Positions 46,293 through 59,724 of a stretch of 64,000 bases of DNA are shown in pieces. Below the pieces are notes generated by a model. The model did not search any database and was not told where the DNA came from. It was given only the letters and a program-made list of their open reading frames with translations. Positions within the stretch are counted from its first letter, which is position 1, and each line of letters starts with the position of its first letter. Source of the DNA: Bradyrhizobium sp. Ash2021 (lineage in GTDB: Bacteria > Pseudomonadota > Alphaproteobacteria > Rhizobiales > Xanthobacteraceae). The stretch lies in the NCBI RefSeq assembly GCF_031202265.1, contig NZ_CP100604.1, positions 8,476,501 to 8,540,500 on the forward strand, written 5' to 3'. The position numbers and the translations under genes are program-made.

Positions 46293-48194
46293 TCAACTGC
46301 GCTTGCCGATCCGGGCGGCCTTGTCGGCGTCCCACCACCAGATCGTCGGGAAGCCCGACAACCCGTATTTCGGCATTTCCGCCGGCTGCCCGAAGCGGTC
46401 CCAGCGCGCAGTCCGTACTTTCGGATAATTCCACTGCGGCACGACGTAGTGATTCCACAGCAGCACCCGATCGAGCGCCTTGGTCGCGGCAACCAGGTCG
46501 TCGCGGTCCTTGGTGAAAATCACGCGCTCGATCAGCTTATCGATCGCCGGATTCTTGATACCGATAATGTTGCGCGACCCTGCCATGTCGGCGGCCTGGG
46601 AGCCCCAATATTCGCGCTGTTCGTTGCCAGGCGACAATGATTCCCCCCACGACGACACGACGATATCGAAATCCCAGCTACGCAGCCGGTTCTCATATTG
46701 CGACGGATCAATCGTACGTACGCTTACCGCAATCCCGAGCCGCTCCAAAGAAGGCTTGAAGAACAGCATGACCCGCTCAAAGCTCGGGTCCTCATTGAGC
46801 AATTCGACGCTGAATTGCGTGCCGGTCTTGCTCTCAACGAGCTTGCGGTCGCGAATTTCGTAACCGGCCTCTTTGAGCAAGCGGAGCCCCTCGCGCAGAT
46901 TTTCGCGCACCGCTTCCGGGCTGCCACCCACCGGATTGGTGTAGGCCGTCGTAAAGACTTCAGCCGGCACCTCCGCGCGGACTGTCTCGAGGATTTCGAG
47001 CTCCTTGCCTTGCGGCAGCCCGCTCGAAGCCAGCTCCGTGCCATCGAAATAGCTGCTGACGCGCTTGTATTGGTCGAAGAATATCTGCTTGTTCATCTCC
47101 TCGAAATCGAACGCAAAATTCAGCGCGCGGCGCACGCGCGGATCCCTGAATTTGTCGCGTCGGATATTCAGTGCGAACGCCTGCATGATTCCAGAACTGC
47201 GGTTCGGAAACTCCTCCAGCAGCACTCGCTTTTCGGTGACTGCGGGAAAATCGTAGGCGGTAGCCCAGTTTTTCGCGCTGTTTTCGGTACGCCAATCCAC
47301 CTGATCGCCCTTGAACGCCTCAAGCGCCACGATCGAGTCGCGGAAGTATTCGTAGCGCAGTTCGTCAAAATTGTTGCGGCCAATATTCGCACTGAGATCG
47401 CGGCCCCAATAATCCTTCACCCGTTCGAGCGCAATCGAGCGACCGGCGACGAAGTCCTTGATGCGATAGGGACCGGAGCCCAGCGGTTTCTCCAGCGTGG
47501 TAGCGGAGATGTCACGCTTGCGGCCTTCGGCGTCGCTCCCCTCCCACCAATGCTTCGGCAATACCAGAAGCTGGCCGACGATCTGCGGAAGCTCACGATT
47601 GCCGGGCGCATCGAAAGTGAACTTTATGTCGCGATCGCCACTCTTTTCGGCCTTCACCACATGGCGGTAGTAGGCCGAATATTGTGGATGATATTTCTTG
47701 AACGCGTCGAGCGAAAAAATTACGTCCTCCGGAGTCACCGGCTTGCCATCATGCCACTTCGCCAGTGCCCGCAGGCGATAGGTGACAGAAGAAAAATCCT
47801 CCGGATGGCTAAATACCTCCGCCAGCGCACCATATTCGGTCGAAACTTCGTCCAGCGACGGCGTCGTCAGCGATTCATAAATCAGCTGGACGGGGGCCGC
47901 TATCGCACCCTTGACCCCGGCAACCGTCAGATTCAAATTGTCGAAGGTCCCGATCAGAATCTGGCGGACGGTGCCGCCCTTGGGCGCATCCGGATTGACG
48001 TAATCGAAGCGTTTGAAGTCAGCCGGATATTTGATGTCGCCGAACAGCGACAAGGCATGTCGCCAGACCAGCCCGTCCGGTGCGGCTTGCGCGTGGGCCG
48101 GCGAAATCGCGGGAATGCCTGCGGGTAGCCCCAGCGCCGGAGCCATTGCGGCGACAGCGCCGCCTTGCAGAAGATGTCGTCGGGTAATCGCCAA
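46293..48194 (-). CDS. Peptide ABC transporter substrate-binding protein, YejA/YepA-like (copy 2)
   Basis: A 633-residue SBP_bac_5 protein with a twin-Arg-type signal (AITRRHLLQGGAVAAMAPAL, cleavage near SPAHAQA). HALSLFGDIKYPADFKRFDY matches the opening of copy 1. The start is TTG 48194 with AGGAA upstream; no ATG fits. It is the first gene of the operon copy 2 - copy 1 - yejB - yejE - yejF, 11 bases before copy 1. Some alphaproteobacterial relatives (YepA) deliver muropeptides; the ligand here is not shown. Confidence 0.92.
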   Translation of the reverse strand: MAITRRHLLQGGAVAAMAPALGLPAGIPAISPAHAQAAPDGLVWRHALSLFGDIKYPADFKRFDYVNPDAPKGGTVRQILIGTFDNLNLTVAGVKGAIAAPVQLIYESLTTPSLDEVSTEYGALAEVFSHPEDFSSVTYRLRALAKWHDGKPVTPEDVIFSLDAFKKYHPQYSAYYRHVVKAEKSGDRDIKFTFDAPGNRELPQIVGQLLVLPKHWWEGSDAEGRKRDISATTLEKPLGSGPYRIKDFVAGRSIALERVKDYWGRDLSANIGRNNFDELRYEYFRDSIVALEAFKGDQVDWRTENSAKNWATAYDFPAVTEKRVLLEEFPNRSSGIMQAFALNIRRDKFRDPRVRRALNFAFDFEEMNKQIFFDQYKRVSSYFDGTELASSGLPQGKELEILETVRAEVPAEVFTTAYTNPVGGSPEAVRENLREGLRLLKEAGYEIRDRKLVESKTGTQFSVELLNEDPSFERVMLFFKPSLERLGIAVSVRTIDPSQYENRLRSWDFDIVVSSWGESLSPGNEQREYWGSQAADMAGSRNIIGIKNPAIDKLIERVIFTKDRDDLVAATKALDRVLLWNHYVVPQWNYPKVRTARWDRFGQPAEMPKYGLSGFPTIWWWDADKAARIGKRS

Positions 48195-48346
48195 TTGCAG
48201 AATTCCTGTTGCTGACGCCAGCTAGTGAGGACCCAATATAAGGCAAGGGTTCGACAAATTACGTTGCTTTTTCCTCATCTTGCCAGACCGTAATCGGCGC
48301 CGGTGCGGCGAAACGTCCCGATAACAACAATGCGATCCCGATATGG

Positions 48347-48371
48347 AAACGGCCAGGCAATGCCTGGCCGC
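48347..48371 (-). terminator. Probable terminator of cycM
   Basis: On the minus strand CGGCCAGGCA-T-TGCCTGGCCG (48370-48350), then TTTCC. The stem is perfect but the T run is short. It lies 33 bases after the cycM stop. Confidence 0.5.
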
Positions 48372-48403
48372 TATACCGACGCCCATGCGGGACGGTCGAA
48401 ATC

Positions 48404-48952
48404 TTATTTCGCCGCCGTCGGCAGCGGAACCGGGCTGTCGGCCAGCGTACGCAGATAGGCGATCACGTCAGCGCGTTCACTGTCCTTCTGGATACCGGCA
48501 AAACCCATCGCCGTGCCGGGAATGTAACCCTTCGGATTGGAGATGAACTGGCTGAGCTCGTCATAACCCCAGGTGCCGCCCTTGGCCTTCATGGGCGCCG
48601 AGAAATTGAACCCGCGTCCCTCGCCCTTGTGGTCGCCGACGATACCGAACAGGTTCGGACCGACGCGGTTGGGGCCGCCCTTCTCGAAGGTATGGCAGGC
48701 AGCGCACTTCTTGGCCGCCGCAGCACCCTTTTCGACCGAGGCGGTCTGCAGCAATTTCTCGATCGGCTCGGACGGCGCCGGGGCTTCCTTGGCCCCACCC
48801 TCGTGGGCCTCTTCCTTCACGGCAATCTCAAAGCCCGGCTTTTCCGGCATCACGGGCGAAAAAATCGCGCCGGCGGCAAAGCTCGTCACCAGGAGCAGAA
48901 TGCAGGTGCCGAGAACGGCACCGATCACTTTATTAAGTTCGAAGGAGTCCAT
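48404..48952 (-). CDS. cycM: Membrane-anchored cytochrome c (CycM type)
   Basis: A 182-residue protein. An uncleaved N-terminal helix (residues about 8-30) anchors it; a charged, Pro-rich linker (about 35-68) leads to a class I cytochrome c domain with haem site Cys83-Ala-Ala-Cys86-His87 and a distal Met in [12 protein letters not shown]. This is the CycM layout, the electron carrier between the bc1 complex and the aa3 oxidase in Bradyrhizobium. It is divergent from kdsB. Confidence 0.93.
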   Translation of the reverse strand: MDSFELNKVIGAVLGTCILLLVTSFAAGAIFSPVMPEKPGFEIAVKEEAHEGGAKEAPAPSEPIEKLLQTASVEKGAAAAKKCAACHTFEKGGPNRVGPNLFGIVGDHKGEGRGFNFSAPMKAKGGTWGYDELSQFISNPKGYIPGTAMGFAGIQKDSERADVIAYLRTLADSPVPLPTAAK

Positions 48953-49160
48953 ATTGGATCAGGCTCCAGAGCCGGAAGGTCGACTGAAGGCCGGCAAAAC
49001 GGCCGCGGATTCGCATCAGGAATCAGGCTTTCGCGCCGCACCCTCAGCAGGGTTGAGATATCGGTTTGCCCGCGCTCTGGCAACCCGTATAAACGCCCCG
49101 ACTTTCCGCCCATCCCCATTATTTCCGGCATGTTTTCGCGCCGCCTTTGACCTCGCTCCG

Positions 49161-49901
49161 ATGACAGAAACCCGCACTTTGGTGCTGATTCCCGCCCGCA
49201 TGGCGGCCACCCGGCTGCCCGGCAAGCCGTTGCTCGACATTGCCGGCCTGCCGATGATCGTCCATGTGCTGCGCCGGGCGGAAGCCGCCAAAATCGGCCG
49301 GGTCGCGGTCGCGACCGACACGCCGGAGATCGCGGCCGCCGTGAAATCCCATGGCGGCGAGGTGGTGATGACCCACCCCGACCACCCGTCCGGCTCGGAC
49401 CGGATTTACGAGGCCATGAAAACCCTCGATCCCGGGGGCAAGGCCGAGATCGTGGTCAATCTGCAGGGCGATTTCCCGACCATTACCCCCGACACCATCC
49501 GCAGCGTGCTGCCGCCGCTTGCCGACCCCGCGGTCGATATCTCGACGCTGGCGTCCGAGATTCACACCGAGGAGGAAGACGGCGCGCCGAGCGTGGTGAA
49601 GGCGGTCGGCTCGCCGATCGGCCCGCGACGGTTGCGCGCGTTGTACTTCACGCGCGCCACGGCGCCATGGGGCGATGGGCCGCGCTACCATCACATCGGC
49701 CTCTATGCCTATCGCCGCGCGGCGCTGGAGCGCTTCGTGCAGCTGCCGCCCTCGCCGCTCGAGCGCCAGGAAAAACTCGAGCAACTCCGGGCCCTGGAGG
49801 CCGGCATGCGGATCGACATCACCATCGTCGACACGGTGCCCCGCGGCGTCGATACCCCGGCCGATCTCGAAACCGCTCGCCGGATACTGGCAAATGGCTG
49901 A
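49161..49901 (+). CDS. kdsB: 3-deoxy-manno-octulosonate cytidylyltransferase KdsB
   Basis: A 246-residue enzyme that makes CMP-Kdo for lipopolysaccharide core. Motifs: [18 protein letters not shown] (nucleotide binding), [22 protein letters not shown] (metal-binding Asp) and [23 protein letters not shown] 49161 ([13 protein letters not shown]) is chosen because it gives the standard length; the frame is open far upstream without family match. pheA follows after 31 bases and may be co-transcribed. Confidence 0.96.
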   Translation: MTETRTLVLIPARMAATRLPGKPLLDIAGLPMIVHVLRRAEAAKIGRVAVATDTPEIAAAVKSHGGEVVMTHPDHPSGSDRIYEAMKTLDPGGKAEIVVNLQGDFPTITPDTIRSVLPPLADPAVDISTLASEIHTEEEDGAPSVVKAVGSPIGPRRLRALYFTRATAPWGDGPRYHHIGLYAYRRAALERFVQLPPSPLERQEKLEQLRALEAGMRIDITIVDTVPRGVDTPADLETARRILANG

Positions 49902-49932
49902 GCTCCTGATAGAAGGCGCCAGGAAAGATAAC

Positions 49933-50793
49933 ATGACCAATAAGCTGAAAATCGCGTTCCAGGGCGAGCCCGGCGCCAATTCCCATATCGCCATCGTCGA
50001 GGCCTATCCCGACGCCGAGCCGCTGCCCTGCCCGACGTTTGAGGACGCGCTGGCCGTGATCGCCTCGGGCGAAGCGGATCTGGGCATGATCCCGATCGAG
50101 AATTCGGTCGCCGGCCGGGTTGCCGACATCCATCATTTGCTGCCGAATTCCGGCCTGTTCATCGTCGACGAATATTTCTTGCCGATCCGTCACCAATTGA
50201 TGGCGCCGCGCGGAGCCAAGCTCGGCGACATCAAGACGGTGGAGAGCCACGTCCACGCGCTCGGCCAGTGCCGCCGCATCATCCGAAAACTCGGCGTCAA
50301 GCCAATCGTCGCGGCCGACACCGCCGGCAGCGCGCGCGATGTCGCCGAGCGCGGCGACAAGACGGTCGCCGCGATCGCTTCGCGATTGGCCGCGCAAATC
50401 TACGGCCTGGACATCCTGGCCGAGGACGTCGAGGACGAGGCCCACAACACCACGCGCTTCGTGGTGCTGGCGCGCGAGGAAAAATGGGCTGAACAGGGCT
50501 CGGGGCCGCTGGTCACCACTTTTGTTTTCCGGGTGCGCAACCTTCCCGCCGCGCTCTACAAGGCGCTTGGCGGCTTCGCCACGAACGGCGTCAACATGAC
50601 CAAGCTGGAAAGCTACATGGTCGACGGCGAATTCTCCGCGACCCAGTTTTACGCCGACGTCGACGGCCATCCCGACGACAGGGGCCTCGCCTTTGCACTG
50701 GAGGAATTGAAATTCTTCTCGCGCGAATTCCGCATTGTCGGCGTCTACCCCGCCCAACCCTTCCGCGCGACGTTCAGCGAGAAGGCGGATTGA
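49933..50793 (+). CDS. pheA: Prephenate dehydratase PheA
   Basis: A 286-residue enzyme that converts prephenate to phenylpyruvate in phenylalanine synthesis. The catalytic domain spans about 1-185 (IAFQGEPGANSHIA, MIPIENSVAGRV, AGSARDVAERGD, NTTRFVVLA with the catalytic TRF). A C-terminal ACT domain (about 200-280; LPAALYKALGGFATNGVNMT) gives feedback control by phenylalanine. No chorismate mutase domain. ATG 49933 has AGGAAAG upstream; ATG 49894 would add 13 residues. Confidence 0.95.
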   Translation: MTNKLKIAFQGEPGANSHIAIVEAYPDAEPLPCPTFEDALAVIASGEADLGMIPIENSVAGRVADIHHLLPNSGLFIVDEYFLPIRHQLMAPRGAKLGDIKTVESHVHALGQCRRIIRKLGVKPIVAADTAGSARDVAERGDKTVAAIASRLAAQIYGLDILAEDVEDEAHNTTRFVVLAREEKWAEQGSGPLVTTFVFRVRNLPAALYKALGGFATNGVNMTKLESYMVDGEFSATQFYADVDGHPDDRGLAFALEELKFFSREFRIVGVYPAQPFRATFSEKAD

Positions 50794-50820
50794 GGGTTAG
50801 GGCGTCGCCGCACATGCGGG

Positions 50821-50919
50821 CGTCGTCCTGAGGTGCGCGCTCTTGCGCGCCTCGAAGGATAGATATCGCCCCTGGCCCATCCTTCGAGGCTCGCTGCGCT
50901 CTCTCCTCAGGATGACGGC
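50821..50919. repeat. Palindromic repeat (CATCCTTCGAGGC family), copy 2
   Basis: Outer arms CGTCCTGAGG / CCTCAGGATGACG and inner arms GCGCCTCGAAGGATAG / CCATCCTTCGAGGCTCGC. Related to 7040-7178; it lies between convergent genes. Confidence 0.75.
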
Positions 50920-50929
50920 GGCATATAAG

Positions 50930-51949
50930 CTACGCCGCAACCTTCTTGCCCAACCCGAACGCATCCGCCAGCAAATCATACGACTTCTTGCGCGCGTCGT
51001 GATCGTACACGGCGGTGATGATCATTAGTTCGTCCGGCTTGCTCGCCGCGATCATCGGCTGCAGTTTCGCCAGCAACGTCGCCGGGCTGCCGACGAACAG
51101 CCGCGTCCGGTTGCGCGCGATCGAGGCGCGCTCGGCGTCGGTGTAGGGATAGGCCAAGGCTTCCTCGACGCTCGGCAGCGGCAAATATTGGCCACGGTCC
51201 CGCCGCAGGCGGTTGAGGTCCATCGAGGATGCGAGCTTTTCGGCTTCCGCATCGGTTTCGGCGGCGACCGCGGCGATCGCCAAAATGCCGTGCGGCGTGG
51301 TGCGCCAGCCCGACGGCTTGAAGCGGGCGCGGTAATGCGTCATCGCCTCGATCGCGTCATAGGACGCAAAATGATGCGCGAACGCGAAGCCCATGCCGAC
51401 CTGCGCCGCGAGCTCGGAAGAATAGTCGCTGGAGCCGAGCAGCCAGATCGGCGGCAGCGGTGAATCGTCCGGCATCGCCACCACATTGTTGTAGGGATGG
51501 CCGGGCGGGAAGCCACGGGTCTCCCACAGAATCAGCTCCTGCAGCCGTTCGAGAAAATCGTCGCCCTCGCGGCGGTCGAGCCGGCTGCGCAGCGCGTGCG
51601 CGGTGGCGCCGTCGGTGCCGGGCGCGCGGCCGAGGCCGAGATCGATCCGGCCGGGGAACAGCGCCTCAAGCATCTTGAAGCGCTCGGCCACCACCAGCGG
51701 CGCGTGGTTGGGCAGCATCACGCCGCCGGAGCCGACGCGGATGTTTTTGGTCACCGCCGCGATCTGCCCGATCATCAGGTCCGGCGCGGGGCTCGCCACC
51801 GATGCCAGATTGTGATGCTCGGCGAGCCAGTAGCGGACATAGCCGAGCCCATCGACATGGCGCGCCAGGTCGATGCTGTTGCGCAGCGCCGCGGCGGGTT
51901 TGGTGCCTGTGGTGACGACGGAAAGGTCGAGGACTGAAAGCGGGATCAT
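50930..51949 (-). CDS. LLM class flavin-dependent oxidoreductase
   Basis: A 339-residue luciferase-like TIM-barrel protein. LSVLDLSVVTTGTKPAAALR at the start, GYVRYWLAEHHN, IRVGSGGVMLPNHAPL and ALFPGRIDLGLGRAPGTDGA are typical of the YhbW/LLM group that uses reduced flavin. The substrate cannot be told. It is convergent with pheA and stands alone. Confidence 0.9.
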   Translation of the reverse strand: MIPLSVLDLSVVTTGTKPAAALRNSIDLARHVDGLGYVRYWLAEHHNLASVASPAPDLMIGQIAAVTKNIRVGSGGVMLPNHAPLVVAERFKMLEALFPGRIDLGLGRAPGTDGATAHALRSRLDRREGDDFLERLQELILWETRGFPPGHPYNNVVAMPDDSPLPPIWLLGSSDYSSELAAQVGMGFAFAHHFASYDAIEAMTHYRARFKPSGWRTTPHGILAIAAVAAETDAEAEKLASSMDLNRLRRDRGQYLPLPSVEEALAYPYTDAERASIARNRTRLFVGSPATLLAKLQPMIAASKPDELMIITAVYDHDARKKSYDLLADAFGLGKKVAA

Positions 51950-52348
51950 GCGGCTAACCTAGTGCGGCAAGGCAGGGCCACAAAGGCCCCGGCCGTGCAG
52001 ATCAGGCCCGCGCCGGTGGGGATGGAGATACCGTCGCCGAGCGGCTGGAAGTGGGACAAACGAAGATAAATCCTTAATATTCCCGTTCTGCCCAACCATG
52101 CCGAACCTACCCATTTCAATCCGATTTCCTGTACTTATATCCATAAAAACTGATCTTCTTTCACGGTTCGGCAACTTCGAGAATCCTGCCCACCGGCCGT
52201 ATTTCTGACCATCAGAATCGATATTTTTACTATAAGTGGGCAATTTCCCATCCTTAATGGGCTGTTTGAGCGGCCCCGTTTGGCCTATTTTAGCGTCCTG
52301 CAGCCAAGCCTGACGCCGGCGCATCTTTTTTTGGAGTGTTTGAGTGCC
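51950..52348. other. metF upstream region
   Basis: About 400 bases. The first 90 hold a possible decayed gene end (51959-52050). The stretch 52070-52260 is AT-richer than its surroundings and likely carries the metF promoter. I looked for a SAM- or SAH-type riboswitch fold and could not support one. Confidence 0.4.
51959..52050 (-). pseudogene. Possible remnant of an EamA/DMT-type transporter
   Basis: Read on the minus strand, about 30 codons give QPLGDGISIPTGAGLICTAG followed by AFVALPC, like the last helix of EamA/DMT transporters (ePLg...GaaLIlaGvl). No start or upstream part is present. Weak evidence, based on one short match by eye. Confidence 0.25.
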
Positions 52349-53263
52349 ATGACCGAGGTTACGTCCCCCGCGCCCGATGGGCACCGCGCGCTCACTTCGC
52401 CTGACATCTCGTTCGAGTTTTTCCCGCCGAAGACCGAGGAGATGGAGCGCAGCCTGTGGGAGACCATCAACCGGCTGGCGCCGCTCGCCCCCAATTTCGT
52501 GTCGGTGACCTATGGCGCCGGCGGATCCACGCGTGAGCGCACCCATTCCACCATCGCCCGCATCCTGAAAGAGACCCGCCTGACCCCGGCGGCGCATCTG
52601 ACCTGCGTCGGCGCACCGAAGGGCGAGATCGACGACGTGGTGGCGCGCTATTACGAGATCGGCGTCCGCCATATCGTCGCGCTGCGCGGCGACCCCTCGA
52701 CCGGAATCGGCACCGCCTACAAGCCGCATGCCGACGGCTATCAAAGCTCGTCCGATCTCGTGGCCGGCATCAAGCAGCGTTATCCCGACATCGAAGTCTC
52801 GGTCTCGGCCTATCCGGAGAAGCATCCCGAGAGCCCGAATTTCGACGCCGATATCGACACGCTGCAAGCCAAGGTCGACGCGGGTGCCGCCCGCGCCATC
52901 ACGCAGGTGTTCTTCGATAACGATCTCTACTTCCGTTATCTCGATAGGGTGCGCGCCCGCGGCATCAACATCCCGATCGTGCCCGGCATCATGCCGATGC
53001 ACAATTTCAAGCAGGCGAGAGCCTTCGTCACCCGCGCCGGCACCACCGTGCCCAACTGGCTCGCGGAGAAATTCGACGGTCTCGACGACGACGCCGAAAC
53101 GCGAAAGCTGGTAGCGGCCACCGTTGCCGCCGGCCAGGTGCAGAAGCTCGCAAAACACGGCGTCGATACCTTTCATTTCTACACCATGAACCGCGCGGAC
53201 CTCGTGTTCGCCATCAGCCATCTGCTCGGCATCCGCCCGCATGGCGCACAGAAAGCCGCCTGA
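52349..53263 (+). CDS. metF: Methylenetetrahydrofolate reductase MetF
   Basis: A 304-residue flavoprotein that makes 5-methyl-[53 protein letters not shown] and [19 protein letters not shown] are family signatures, covering the FAD and folate sites. ATG 52349 with TTTGAGTG upstream gives the standard N-terminus; the frame extends to 52280. metH follows after four bases, so the methyl donor and its user are co-expressed. Confidence 0.96.
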   Translation: MTEVTSPAPDGHRALTSPDISFEFFPPKTEEMERSLWETINRLAPLAPNFVSVTYGAGGSTRERTHSTIARILKETRLTPAAHLTCVGAPKGEIDDVVARYYEIGVRHIVALRGDPSTGIGTAYKPHADGYQSSSDLVAGIKQRYPDIEVSVSAYPEKHPESPNFDADIDTLQAKVDAGAARAITQVFFDNDLYFRYLDRVRARGINIPIVPGIMPMHNFKQARAFVTRAGTTVPNWLAEKFDGLDDDAETRKLVAATVAAGQVQKLAKHGVDTFHFYTMNRADLVFAISHLLGIRPHGAQKAA

Positions 53264-53267
53264 TCCA

Positions 53268-57128
<3,861 letters not shown>

Positions 57129-57134
57129 CCACTT

Positions 57135-57269
57135 TCTTCCCTTCTCCCCTTGTGGGAGAAGGTGGCGCGAAGCGCCGGATGAGGGGTCTCTATCCGCGGA
57201 GACAGACCCCTCACGCGTCTCGCGTCTGGCGACGCGAGCCACCCTCTCCCACAAGGGGAGAGGGGAAGA
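57135..57269. repeat. Palindromic repeat (CTCCCCTTGTGGGAG family), copy 1
   Basis: TTCCCTTCTCCCCTTGTGGG at the left and CCCACAAGGGGAGAGGGGAA at the right are complementary; inside are GATGAGGGGTCTCTATCCGC and GACAGACCCCTCACGCGTC. It lies between metH and the zeta-type GST gene. Copy 2 is at 58605-58755. Confidence 0.85.
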
Positions 57270-57284
57270 AAAGTGGAGTGCCCC

Positions 57285-57947
57285 ATGAAATTCTTCTCCT
57301 TCTGGCGATCGCAGGCGAGCTTTCGGGTCCGCATCGCGCTCAACCTGAAAAAGCTGCCGAGCGAGGTCGTGTTCGTCGATCTCGATGCCGACGTGCATCA
57401 CGCCGACGAATTTCGCCGGATCAATCCGCAGATGGCGCTGCCGGCGCTGGTCGAGGATGACGGCACCACGCTGTTCCAGTCGCTGGCGATCATCGAATAT
57501 CTCGAGGAAACCCATCCGACCCCGCCGCTGCTGCCGGCCGATCCGCGCGGCCGCGCCCGGGTGCGCGCGCTGGCGCTGATGGTCGCCTGCGAGGGCCATC
57601 CTTTGCTGGTGCCGCGGGTGCGGCGCTATCTCGATCACGAACTGAATGTGCGGGACACCCAGCAAACGGCGTGGCGGCGGCACTGGACCGTCGAGACGCT
57701 GGCCGCACTCGAAGGCCATCTTGCCGGCCACAGAGATACCGGCCGCTTCTGCCATGGTGATCAGCCTTCACTCGCCGACATCTGCCTCGCCGGCCACGCC
57801 ACCGTGGCAGACATGCTGCAGATCAACCTTGCGCCCTGGCCGACCGTGAAACGCATCTACGAGACATCCATGGCGATGCCGGAATTTTCGACGGCGCATC
57901 CGCTGGCGCAGGCGGATACGCCGGAGGCGATGCGGCCGAAGGGGTGA
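57285..57947 (+). CDS. Glutathione S-transferase, zeta type (maleylacetoacetate isomerase-like)
   Basis: A 220-residue protein. The thioredoxin-like N-terminal domain has FWRSQASFRVRIALNLKKL, the bacterial form of the zeta-class SSxxxRVRIAL motif, and TLFQSLAIIEYLEE. The C-terminal helical domain has SLADICLAGHATVADMLQI. The likely reaction is isomerisation of maleylacetoacetate (or maleylpyruvate), but no tyrosine or homogentisate pathway genes are next to it. ATG 57285 (MKFFSFWRS) is preferred over ATG 57273. Confidence 0.85.
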   Translation: MKFFSFWRSQASFRVRIALNLKKLPSEVVFVDLDADVHHADEFRRINPQMALPALVEDDGTTLFQSLAIIEYLEETHPTPPLLPADPRGRARVRALALMVACEGHPLLVPRVRRYLDHELNVRDTQQTAWRRHWTVETLAALEGHLAGHRDTGRFCHGDQPSLADICLAGHATVADMLQINLAPWPTVKRIYETSMAMPEFSTAHPLAQADTPEAMRPKG

Positions 57948-57958
57948 CACCTCCGCGT

Positions 57959-58067
57959 CATTGCGAGCGGAGCGAAGCAATCCATGCTTCCGCTAGCTGA
58001 GAGATGGATTGCTTCGCGGAGCCTGTCATCGGGCGCGCGTTCGCGCGACCCGTTGGCTCGCAATGAC
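57959..58067. repeat. Short palindromic repeat (CATTGCGAG family), copy 3
   Basis: CATTGCGAGCGGAGCGAAGC ... CCGTTGGCTCGCAATGACG. It contains GCGGAGCCTGTCATCGGGCG, which is the reverse complement of the middle of copies 1 and 2, so it is inserted in the opposite orientation to them. Confidence 0.85.
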
Positions 58068-58077
58068 GGTGCTCTAA

Positions 58078-58582
58078 ACGTGCGCTCGCATCTCGCGGCG
58101 CGATCCGCCCGAGCTTTGCGTCATTCTCCACCCTCGTGGAAACACAGAGGGCGCAGGGAAGACCGGGTGCGCGCTGCACCCGCGGTCTCGCGTGCAATAT
58201 GTGCACAAGAACACGCACACGAGCATACAGGTTCAGCGGAAACACTCCGGCCTTCCCCGCGCAATGGTTTTACGGCTTACTTCGTGCTCTCCCCGGTGAC
58301 CGGCTTTGTTGCCACCGTCGCCATGCGGATCGCTCCACACGACTTGACGCCAGCATCGGGGCGCCCGGACCACACGACTTCGCCGTCCGCGTTGGCTGCG
58401 TTCGTCTTGCGCAGTCATCGCGTCCACCGCATCTCACCGCGCGTTTCGTGACGTTGCGCAACGCCCCTCTTCTTGGGTGAGACGCGCGGAGAAACACCAC
58501 TGATTTGCCCGACGCGACAAGGGGAATATTTTTTCGGAGAGGGCTGGACAGGTTTTTTTGATTTGCCCGTCGGGCAGTTTCT
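58078..58582. repeat. Long dispersed repeat, copy 2
   Basis: Shares with 1408-2010, in the same order and orientation, the blocks GGGTGCGCGCTGCACCCGCG, CACACGAGCATACAGGTTCA, GCGGAAACACTCCGGC, CGCGCAATGGTTTTACGGCTT, GACCACACG, GAATATTTTT and TTTTTTTGATTTGCCCG. It is about 100 bases shorter, mainly through gaps in the middle. The start block GGCGCGATCCGCCCGAG differs more. Confidence 0.85.
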
Positions 58583-58604
58583 CGGGGTGCGCGGCACGCG
58601 CTTA

Positions 58605-58755
58605 CTTCCCCTCTCCCCTTGTGGGAGAGGGTGGCGCCTCACGAAGTGAGGCGACGGGTGAGGGGTTTGTCTCCGCAAACACCGAACGCGCGGATAGAGA
58701 CCCCTCATCCGGCAGCCTTCGGCTGCCACCTTCTCCCACAAGGGGAGAAGGGAAG
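58605..58755. repeat. Palindromic repeat (CTCCCCTTGTGGGAG family), copy 2
   Basis: TTCCCCTCTCCCCTTGTGGG / CCCACAAGGGGAGAAGGGAA arms with GGGTGAGGGGTTTGTCTCC and GAGACCCCTCATCCGGC inside. It lies just after the stop of the leftward GST gene. Confidence 0.85.
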
Positions 58756-58774
58756 AGCGCCGCAGCGTCTCGAC

Positions 58775-59404
58775 CTAATCCCCGCTCGGCGGCACCAGCG
58801 GCTGCACGATCTCCTGAAACGGCGGCAGCGCCTCGCATCGTGTGGCATGCGCCTTCAGCGCCGGATACCGCGCGTCGAACAGTGCAGGATGCCCTTCACC
58901 AGTGAAGCGCAGCGCGCAGGCCACCATGATGTCGGCATGCCCGATTCGCTCGCCGAACCAGAACGGCGTCGCGACCCGAGCCCGCTCCTTCTCCAGCAGC
59001 TCCAGCACGCCTGATATCTGCGCCTCGCAGCGCTCGACCCAGAGCTTGAGCTGATCCTTGCGCAGCACGCGCTCGTAAATCAGGCTGACCGCCTTGTCGG
59101 CGAGCCCGCTGCCCAGCGCGCAAATCTTCAAGGCGTGCCGCCGCTCCAGCCCCTTTGCAGCGATCATCGCCTTGTCCGGACCGACCAGCTCGTCGAGATA
59201 ATCCAGGATCGCCGTACTCTCCATCAGCGCCTCGCCGCCATCCAGCACCAGTGTCGGCACCCGCCGCAGCGGATTATACGGCGCGATCTTGTCGGCCTCG
59301 CCGAACGTCGACCACGGCCGGTGCTCGAACGGCAGGCCGTAGAGTCGCAGCGCAATCGCGACCCGGCGGACGAAGGGCGAGTCGTATTGGCCGATCAGGA
59401 ACAT
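58775..59404 (-). CDS. Glutathione S-transferase family protein
   Basis: A 209-residue protein with a GST N-domain (MFLIGQYDSPFVRRVAIALR; the cis-Pro motif RRVPTLVLDGGEALMEST, which binds the gamma-glutamyl part of glutathione) and a helical C-domain (FGERIGHADIMVACALRF). ATG 59404 is used because it starts directly at the first strand; the frame extends to 59449. Class and substrate are unknown. Confidence 0.88.
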   Translation of the reverse strand: MFLIGQYDSPFVRRVAIALRLYGLPFEHRPWSTFGEADKIAPYNPLRRVPTLVLDGGEALMESTAILDYLDELVGPDKAMIAAKGLERRHALKICALGSGLADKAVSLIYERVLRKDQLKLWVERCEAQISGVLELLEKERARVATPFWFGERIGHADIMVACALRFTGEGHPALFDARYPALKAHATRCEALPPFQEIVQPLVPPSGD

Positions 59405-59549
59405 GGGGCTGGGCACCTCAGTGAGATTGGACAGAAGGGCTGGCTGCACATTTCTCTGAGCCGGGTACCGTCATAGACTAAGTTCCTATGACAAAAAGCA
59501 ATTCCCTCGCTATTATCACGGGAATTTCAATTACTGATTGAGAGTTTCA

Positions 59550-59694
59550 ATGTCCGCTAAGAAGACGTTCGTACCTGTGGTCGCTGTCCTAAACATGAAG
59601 GGAGGAGTAGGTAAAACAACCCTCAGTGCAAACATTTTCCGAGTGCTCTTCGAGCGCCATCGTGCCGGCACTCTTTTGTTAGACTTGGATCACC
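59550..59694 (+). pseudogene. ParA-like ATPase, N-terminal fragment cut by IS
   Basis: 48 codons from ATG 59550 give a clean ParA/MinD start: VPVVAVLNMKGGVGKTTLSA with a deviant Walker A (KGGVGKTT), then LLLDLD, where the insertion sequence begins at 59695. Codon use is less GC-biased than in the neighbouring genes, pointing to horizontal origin. The probable C-terminal end lies beyond the IS at 60939-61016. Confidence 0.85.
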
Positions 59695-59724
59695 TGAGCT
59701 GCACCCGGTTCTGTTGACACCTGC

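Larger units (their letters stand above)
57948..58774. other. Gene-free stretch built of repeats
   Basis: About 830 bases with no convincing gene: a short palindromic repeat (57959-58067), the second copy of the long dispersed repeat (58078-58582) and a palindromic element (58605-58755) lie end to end. Small open frames here follow the repeats. Confidence 0.8.

Noticed and set aside
52050..52348. SAM- or SAH-riboswitch before metF
   Set aside because: I could not find the conserved core or paired elements by eye; a covariance search would decide.
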